Assembly: GCA_001692895.1 (NCBI GenBank)
Contig: KV748190.1
Coordinates: 1,823,645 to 1,887,644, forward strand
Length of the DNA: 64,000 nt
Direction: 5' to 3'
Source: Cenococcum geophilum 1.58
Lineage: Eukaryota; Ascomycota; Dothideomycetes; Gloniales; Gloniaceae
Shown: in pieces, positions 57,867 through 64,000 of the stretch
How the letters are laid out: each line of letters begins with the position of its first letter
Position numbering within the stretch: the stretch's first letter is position 1
Notes under the pieces: model-generated
What the model saw: the letters and a program-made list of their open reading frames with translations, nothing else
Database searches by the model: none
What the model was told of the DNA's origin: nothing
Program-made: the position numbers and the translations under genes

Positions 57867-58574
57867 TACACTGATGTGAAAAAAAATTCGACTAGATGGC
57901 TTTGGTTGCTCCATTACTCGTTCGTGTTACATGGCTGGGGGTATTTATTGGGTGGGAAATCGATCTGGAATTTACCAGAAATGAGCCAGGCGAACAGAAC
58001 CATTGAGAGCTCTGGCGGCTTTCAAACCTGGACTGAAGCATCTCACTGCAACTCGGTCGAATTCCTTGTCGCGGTGACTGAGACTGTTGTCCTACTTACT
58101 CAGCAGCGGCGAAGGCGAGTACCTGTTGTCATCCCGATGAAGACAGTGTTTTTAGGGAGCGAGAAAGGCGGTATACAAGCGTGCCCGGCTAAGGACAAGT
58201 TAATTCTAAGGCTGAAATCACGGCAACTGTTGATTTAATAGACCGTGTTACTTTAGGTACATTTATCATTTAGCCCCTTGGGGTTTTTTGGAACCGCGCA
58301 ACGAGCGTCTTAAACTTCTATTGCATTGGCACTCCCGTAGGAATAATATTACGGCGCACCTCAGGCAAATCTCTAATTCTCCGACGGTGCAACGTATCTA
58401 CAATAATGGTTATCCTGTACCATCAATAGGGAAGCTTCTTAATTCTCATTGGATTTCTCTAGTTCTAAGGCAAACACCAAGCCATTGCCAAGGTTTATAA
58501 TTTATTACCGGGGCGATTAACAGCCAAATAATATTTTGCCGTTGTGTGTTATCCCAGCGAGGGTGCAACGCAGC
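57867..58574. other. Convergent intergenic region prp45-TAF11
   Basis: About 700 bp between two stop codons on opposite strands, expected to contain both 3' UTRs. Open frames here lack domains. No terminator motif is distinctive enough to name. Confidence 0.4.
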
Positions 58575-59763
58575 CTATCTAAACAATGCCCGCCCTCCCA
58601 TCCTCCCTGCTGCTCTCTCTGCGCCCTCGAGGCTCAAACCCGCAAACCCCGCGGCCCCCCCTTCTCGGTCCTTCTTATACCGTCGCAGTGCCTCACGCAA
58701 ATGATCCGGCGTTAGCGGTCCCTTATCCCGCTCTTTTAATCTCTCACCTAAGCTTATCTCCGGTTCAACGGGTAAGAAAAAGGGAGCTTTTGGGGTTGGT
58801 AAATGCGATTGAGATAAGCCTGCCTGCTGCAGATCGCCTGGCTGGGGGACAGCGTTTGGCTTGTAGTTGATAGGTTTTTGGAGACCGGCCTGAAGGAGCG
58901 AGGGCGGGAGAGAAGGGTTTGAGACGAGGGCGCGCGAGGCGGCCCATTCATCGCGGATAGTGAGGGCGCGGTCAATGAGCTCGCCGATGAAAACTTTCGT
59001 GTAGCCGTTTATTGTTAGAATGACAGGTTGGGGGACGGATTGAGAGAGAGTTTGGTTTGTTATCTGTGTGAAGTTAGTGTATAGTAAAGAAAAGGGCGGT
59101 GAGCAGCAGAATACCTTCCGAACGATTTCCTTCTTTAACTTTACGCGTCGCCAGATTTCATAACGCTCGGTTTGGTCTTGGTCGAACGCTTCGACAAGAA
59201 GACTGCTTCTGTGTCAACTTTTGATCACCATAATCATCATTCCAGACCCGAAATCGCATCTCTGAGCAGCTAATCTGAAGCACCAGTGACTCCACGCAAA
59301 GATAGTAGCGGATAGCCTACCTCATATGCTCCCGTTCTTGCTTCTCAGCAGCCTCATCCATCTTGCCTCCCCCTTCTAACACGGCCTCCATACCCTCACC
59401 CTCTTCCTCCTCATCCTCGTCATCTTGCTCCCCTGCAGCAGCATTCTGGCTCTCAATCGCACTACCAGCCTTCCCACCTCTCACGCTTGTCCCTGTCGCG
59501 CTCTGTGCATCCTCCCCATTCGCGCGCCGCCGCTTCCTACCGCCGCCGGTGCCGTTCGTGATTGTGGTACCGGCAATGGAGCTTTCTACTGAGGGAGAGC
59601 GCGAGTAGCGCGGTGTGCTGGCTGCAGTGCCATTACCCTCAGGAGGGAAGGAGGCCTGGCGCAGAGCGGAGGGCTTGCGGCGCTTGGATGGTTGGCCCGG
59701 TGGCGCGAGGGAGGGCCGCTTTCGGGGAACGTTGAGGGAGGGAATATGAGGTGGTGAAGCCAT
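58575..59763 (-). CDS. taf11: TFIID subunit 11 (TAF11/TAFII28), 339 aa
   Basis: A histone-fold subunit of the general transcription factor TFIID, which pairs with TAF13 in the nucleus. Exons are 59763-59321, 59202-59115 and 59063-58575 (1020 nt). Introns are GT-AG, 118 and 51 nt. The N-terminal third is low complexity with a KRRKP basic patch, a GGRKRRR patch and a Glu/Asp run. The TAFII28 histone fold spans exons 2-3: FDQDQTERYEIWRRVKLKKE, ITNQTLSQSVPQPVILTING and KVFIGELIDRA. A Pro-rich tail contains GPLTPDHLREALRRY, the usual end of fungal TAF11 proteins. Tail-to-tail with prp45 and head-to-head with the ankyrin gene. Confidence 0.93.
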
Positions 59764-60062
59764 GGGTCGGAGGACCGTTGGGGCCTGTTAAGTGACATGG
59801 AAGAAGTTCAGGGTGGGTGTTGTGGTGAACGGCGAAGCTGGTGAAAGTCGAGCCTTGGCGGCAAATTCCGTGAACAATGACATCGCTGCATTTCTGGCCG
59901 ATCAGCGAGTCGAGGCTCATTCTCTGAATAATTTCCTTTGCTCTCCACGAGAATATAAAACGTCACGTTCACCGTCGTTTATCCTGCCATGCTAATGCTC
60001 TAATTACTACTCTAGCTCCATCTAGCATTTCATAACATATCAAGCCTCTAACTAAATCAACA
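59764..60062. promoter_or_regulatory. Bidirectional promoter region TAF11 / ankyrin gene
   Basis: Only 299 bp separate the divergent start codons, so the promoters must share this space. An ATATAAAA stretch at about 59952-59959, followed by CGTCACG, lies roughly 105 bp upstream of the ankyrin ATG and could be its TATA element (weak). Confidence 0.45.
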
Positions 60063-60652
60063 ATGGGTCTCCCCGCTACATCCAACCCAGAGCTCACCGA
60101 AGCTCCTTCCTCGTCCGTCAATCCAACTCCTTCCGCACCTGTCAACCCCTCCGCCCCTAAACCTGTCGAGTCTCTTCCTTCCGCCGCCCTCGATCTCGCC
60201 TCCAAACTCTTTGACTTGGCCCGGGCCGGTGATACCTCTACCCTAAACACATACATCTCTGCCGGCATACCCAAAAACCTGACAAACCATGCCGTAAGCT
60301 CCTCAAACCCTCGTTCCTCTAGATGCCATACCATTCCCACACCAGCATCGCATTCCTAACACTTTCCTAGGGCGACACGCTACTCATGCTCTCAGCTTAT
60401 CACGGCCATGCGGAAACGGTCTCGATGCTACTAGCCGCTGGCGCAGACCCAAACGTGATGAATGACCGCGGGCAAAGTCCGCTGGCCGGGGCAGTATTTA
60501 AGGGATATGGTGAGGTAGTACGAGTGTTAGTGGAAGGTAACGCGGATAAGGAGTTAGGGACGCCGAATGCCGTGGATTGTGCAAGGATGTTTAAGAGATA
60601 TGGCTATTTGAAGTTATTTGGTGTAGAGGCGGAGGGCGAGCTGAGCGTTTGA
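60063..60652 (+). CDS. Small ankyrin-repeat protein, 170 aa
   Basis: Two exons, 60063-60293 and 60371-60652, with a 77-nt GT-AG intron in phase 0 (513 nt). The N-terminus (about residues 1-45) is Ser/Pro-rich and probably disordered. Ankyrin repeats follow: a degenerate first unit (SKLFDLARAGDTSTLNTYI), then GDTLLMLSAYHGHAETVSMLL AAGADPNV and GQSPLAGAVFKGYGEVVRVLV, ending in a half-unit. Such small three-repeat proteins are common in ascomycetes and likely mediate protein binding. The partner is unknown. It shares its promoter region with TAF11 and converges on the uL4 gene. Confidence 0.88.
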
Positions 60653-61031
60653 TGATCGAGTGCTGGGCGGAGTTAGGAGTCAGGGTTGGTTGTTTTATCT
60701 GGGGCAGGATTCAGAGCATGTTAGGTTTTGGTGTGTAAGGGTAAGGGATGATAACAATTTATGAGATCAACTTTGAAAATGTGATTAATACAGCATACTT
60801 AAGAAATTTCTCATTCTACACTGATCAATTACGTGGTACGTAAACGTAGGTTCCTGGTCATTTCAATATCACAAATGCAATTATCAATGAACAAGTTGAA
60901 GCACATTAATCTGTGAAGCTTCCTAGTTATTTTTAGCTCCATAGATAGCTCTAACAAAAGCTACCTATCCCCTGATCGTCATCCCATTCAGCCTTATAGA
61001 ACCCTTGCAAAACAAAAAACAGCCCACAACG
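60653..61031. other. Convergent intergenic region
   Basis: About 380 bp between the ankyrin and uL4 stop codons. AT-richer sequence consistent with two 3' UTRs. Nothing else is seen. Confidence 0.4.
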
Positions 61032-62361
61032 CTAATTCTCATGCACAAGCTTGATGAACGTCTCACCAGTCTTCGCTGGTTTGCCGTTATCCACCTTTGA
61101 CTGACCCAGCTTCTGTTTGGAGAACGCTGCTGCGTAGGGGTTCAGGCGTAGCTGCACCTGCTTGTTCTTCAGCGGGTTCTTCTTCTGTGTGAGAGTGCGC
61201 TTCGTCACGGAGCCCCCACGAACGGGCCGCAGCACGGTCTGGACTTCGGATGAGTTGATGAGCTTGCTAAGGTCGGGTTGCTTCATGACTGCGGACGGGA
61301 GGAGGAAGTCCTTCTTCAATGTGGATGGCTCGGCTGTCGAGCCGTAGATCTTGTCAAGAGCGGCGAATGCGGAGGAAGTCCAAACAATGAAGCGACCGAG
61401 ATGACCGCCAGGCGCAAGCTGCAAGAGATTCAGGGCATAGACGGATGAAGTCTCAACGCCGGGAATGTTGCGGAAGGCGCGTACAAGCTCCTTGCCATCC
61501 TCCTCGGCGTTGTAGACCACAAGGGGACCGCGGCGCTGCTTGTGTCGTCGGCCTCGGAGCTTGCCTTTGCCAGCACGCAGTTTACGTGAGTTCTTAACTT
61601 TCTCAATGTCTGCGCCGGCTCCAACAGCCTTCAAGAGTGCGAGAGCAGTAGATGTTTTGGTAATTGCGGCGTCAGCAAAGGCGGTCGATGCAACGACGAG
61701 GGGGACCTCAGGAACACTGGAAATGTGGTGCCCACGGGCCATGAGGAGAGCAGCATTAGAAGAAGCAGCGAGAGCAGAGGCGGTTGCGAATCGCCTAATA
61801 ACACCATTAGATATAGGAAAAATGCTCGGAAAGTTTTATGTACTCACTTTTGGGCAAGATTGATCTTTTGATGCCACTTCCTCCAGACCTTTGTTGGTGC
61901 GAACATGCGTCCAGAACGGCACTGGTTACCAAAAGCAGCTTGACCAGCACGGTGAGTACCACCGCCAGAGACACGAGGAATACGTGCAACAGCGCGGCCT
62001 AATGTTGAATTTCATCAGCTTAATTCTCTTGTAGATTCCCAATAGCCCTTGTAATTAATCCAAAAACTTGCACGATTCTAAATGACTAACGCAGGTGTAC
62101 TAACCGGTACCCCAAGACTCAGCAGAGGTTTGATGGCCAGCCTTCTCGCTCACAGCATATGGCTGCCTCTTGTTCTTGGCCATGCCAGTGTGGACGGTTC
62201 TGTAGCGATATCAGCGAACACTCTCTCCAATTTCATGTCGCATTCTCATACTGGACAATGTCCGGGCGGATTGGGGCCTTGAACACCTCTGGGAGAGGGT
62301 GTGTGGAGCTGCCGGCAGAGCCATCGGCTGACAGGATGGAGACAATAGGCCGACTCGTCAT
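61032..62361 (-). CDS. rpl4: 60S ribosomal protein L4 (uL4), 372 aa
   Basis: A structural protein of the large cytosolic ribosomal subunit whose internal loop lines the exit tunnel. Exons are 62361-62252, 62199-62105, 61998-61848 and 61794-61032 (1119 nt). Introns are GT-AG, 52, 106 and 53 nt. The protein starts [19 protein letters not shown]. The tunnel-loop region [20 protein letters not shown] and [20 protein letters not shown] is typical. Next come [13 protein letters not shown] and [16 protein letters not shown], and the eukaryote-specific basic C-terminal extension ends FIKLVHEN. Introns near the 5' end of a ribosomal protein gene are usual in filamentous fungi. Length matches the family. 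Confidence 0.96.
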
Positions 62362-63339
62362 TCTGGCTGTATATTAGTAGGCGACGTTGATGTTGAGGCT
62401 GGCGGTCGTGAGGTCCAGGAATTCGAGGTGCGAAATTCTTGTTGTGGGCCTTGGCAAAACTCGGCTCGCCATTCCTAAATAGGTTAGCTCCCAGCTGCAG
62501 TCTTTCATCGCATGAAGCAAACTCATTTATGCCATTGGTACCATGTCTGGGATGTCCTCAGATGCATGCCTAGTGAAGTAGGCTTGGTCGAGGTAAGCCA
62601 TGTTCTTTGTCGCAATTCTGTTGTTATGGCTTTTGCACATCCTAAGTCCTCCAAGACAAAAGCTGTATCGTGAGAAATGGGGCTCAGCGTATATCGTCAT
62701 TGAAGTGGTCATGGTTTGCCATTTTACAAAAGCTGCTGCTGCTGTGAGCGTGAAGCATACTTGGGAGTCAGCATTTGCAAGACATTACTAGGACCATCAC
62801 GACGGCTTGATTGGCGGCGTGCTTCCTTCCTCGGAACAACAAAATGTACCTCGGATACGAGGCGCGGAGAGCTGAGAAAGCGGGCTGAAGCGCTGAAGCA
62901 CCGCACCAGAGCCTCATTCGGGGAATTTTCTAATGGACGACACAATATGGCCCAATTTCCAGTCGTATATTCCTCTCGTTGTTTCTGTCGTGGGCTTTCG
63001 CTTCAATAAATGGTCGCCTGGCTGGGCTTGACGCCGATATGCTGGACTGATTCTCGACTGATTCTGGACTGCTGCTGATTTGCTAGGACTCTTGTGTCAT
63101 GTTTCGTACCATTATTATTACCGCGGCTATAAATAAACATGAGAAATGAGGGTAGGCGAGGGTGGGCGGGAGCTCCCCAGATTTCTTTGTCCGATCAGGT
63201 TGACAGTTATATCAGTTATATCAGATAGATCTGCTCATCGTGATTAAACCATAGCCCTGAGTTCGTCAGAGAAGCGGGCATCGTGACGGGCATCGTGACG
63301 GGAATCGGGGGCACGACTCAACTGCCACCCTCTGCGCGC
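62362..63339. other. Upstream region of rpl4, no supported gene
   Basis: Presumably contains the rpl4 promoter. A short repeat of the type GGGCATCGTGAC occurs about three times at 63274-63305. Open frames on both strands lack domains. Confidence 0.4.
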
Positions 63340-63654
63340 CTACACGCCCGTCGTGGCTGGCTGCCGGCTGCTGGCTGCTGGCTGGGCCAGCTCCCCCAGC
63401 GCAGCTAACTGCTCCACCCCGGCAGCAGCGACGCCGCCTCGCGTGACGGGGCTCTGATTATTCATTTCAGAACGATTCGGTTGGTTACCCATTCCATATG
63501 CCCAATCAGCGCCGCTGCGGCCCCCCTCCTGGTCCTGTGCGTTGGAGGCGGTGCTAAAAAAAGATCCGTCTACTCGCCATTGGCCACTTGGTGGGTTGTC
63601 GAGCCGCCCAGGCTCAGGGAATCCGTTTGCGACATCTCCAACACCACTTGCCAT
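63340..63654 (-). CDS. Possible exon or small hypothetical protein, 104 codons
   Basis: Minus-strand frame from ATG 63654 (MASGVGDVANGFPEPGRLDN) to TAG at 63340. It is Gly/Ser/Asn/Ala-rich with coding-like composition (SGQWRVDGSFFSTASNAQDQ, MNNQSPVTRGGVAAAGVEQL). No domain is recognisable. It may be the first exon of a larger gene or a chance frame in GC-rich DNA. The frame is also open upstream of the ATG. Confidence 0.3.
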   Translation of the reverse strand: MASGVGDVANGFPEPGRLDNPPSGQWRVDGSFFSTASNAQDQEGGRSGADWAYGMGNQPNRSEMNNQSPVTRGGVAAAGVEQLAALGELAQPAASSRQPATTGV

Positions 63655-64000
63655 TCGACTTGTTGACGCTTTCCCTCTCGCCCACACGGCCTCACCTCCA
63701 CCCTTCTTCCCCTCCTTGTCTCTCCCCCCGACGGCCGCAGCGCCTGCGACGACATCTCACAGCAGGTCCAGCGTGACTTCTGCCTGCAATCGCCATACGT
63801 TTGTCGTTGTTCTCGGTCTGCTCAACTTGCGTGTCTCTGGGAGACTATAGTTGTGCCTTTACGACTACTTCGCCGCCAAGCGTTGTCCGTTTTCCCGCTC
63901 TTCGAATCTTGCCTCAACTTTTCTTCCTTTGCGCTGCATTCAGGGACAGGCGCATCGCCTGACCAGTCGTTCCCTCTGGCGCTTAGTCGAGATCTGGTAT
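63655..64000. other. Right edge of window, pyrimidine-rich, nothing supported
   Basis: C/T-rich sequence that resembles a fungal promoter or 5' UTR. It may belong to a plus-strand gene starting beyond the window or to the minus-strand frame at 63340-63654. No start codon can be supported. Confidence 0.3.

Noticed and set aside
1..64000. tRNA and rRNA genes
   Set aside because: I saw no tRNA-like cloverleaf with A and B boxes and no rRNA similarity. A dedicated scan was not possible, so a missed tRNA cannot be excluded.

Overview
The window looks like genomic DNA of a filamentous ascomycete (Pezizomycotina). Genes have short 46-118 nt introns, a fungal-type spliceosomal and ribosomal gene set, and no operons. 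Long AT-rich blocks of dead transposons carry a mutation pattern typical of repeat-induced point mutation (RIP): glutamine codons changed to TAA or TAG. Nothing in the sequence fixes the genus. I assembled splice models by hand from GT/AG (or GC/AG) borders, reading frame and family conservation.

The layout is two-speed. From 1 to about 50.6 kb the window is mostly a transposon graveyard with small gene islands. It holds a Ty1/copia remnant (1.7-3.5 kb), a TA-flanked MITE (5.4-5.7 kb), and an apparently intact MFS transporter (6.0-7.8 kb). A hAT element with perfect 8-bp target duplications follows (8.0-11.2 kb). Next is a truncated Ty3/gypsy element containing a second, full-length gypsy copy (12.4-21.7 kb). 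A metabolic island covers 21.7-29.5 kb: a pseudogene split by a solo LTR, an 11-exon pyruvate-decarboxylase-type gene, a copia remnant, a long inverted repeat with a MITE at its centre, and a hydroxyquinol 1,2-dioxygenase gene. A full-length gypsy element (29.8-37.7 kb) is inserted at the edge of a roughly 256-bp tandem array. Then come a copia gag remnant, a MITE, a decayed autonomous Helitron (39.6-44.6 kb), a small pseudogene (45.6-46.1 kb) and a second hAT copy (47.1-50.6 kb).

From 51.6 kb to the right end the sequence is ordinary GC-balanced euchromatin with conserved genes: a low-complexity 871-aa protein, the splicing factor Prp45/SNW1, the TFIID subunit TAF11, a small ankyrin protein and ribosomal protein uL4. 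A possible exon lies near 63.5 kb.

No clearly new multi-gene system is evident. The most informative observations are base-exact nested insertions with target duplications, two GC-AG introns in conserved genes, catabolic genes enclosed by RIP-mutated repeats, and an unidentified pseudogene family at 21.7-22.8 kb.
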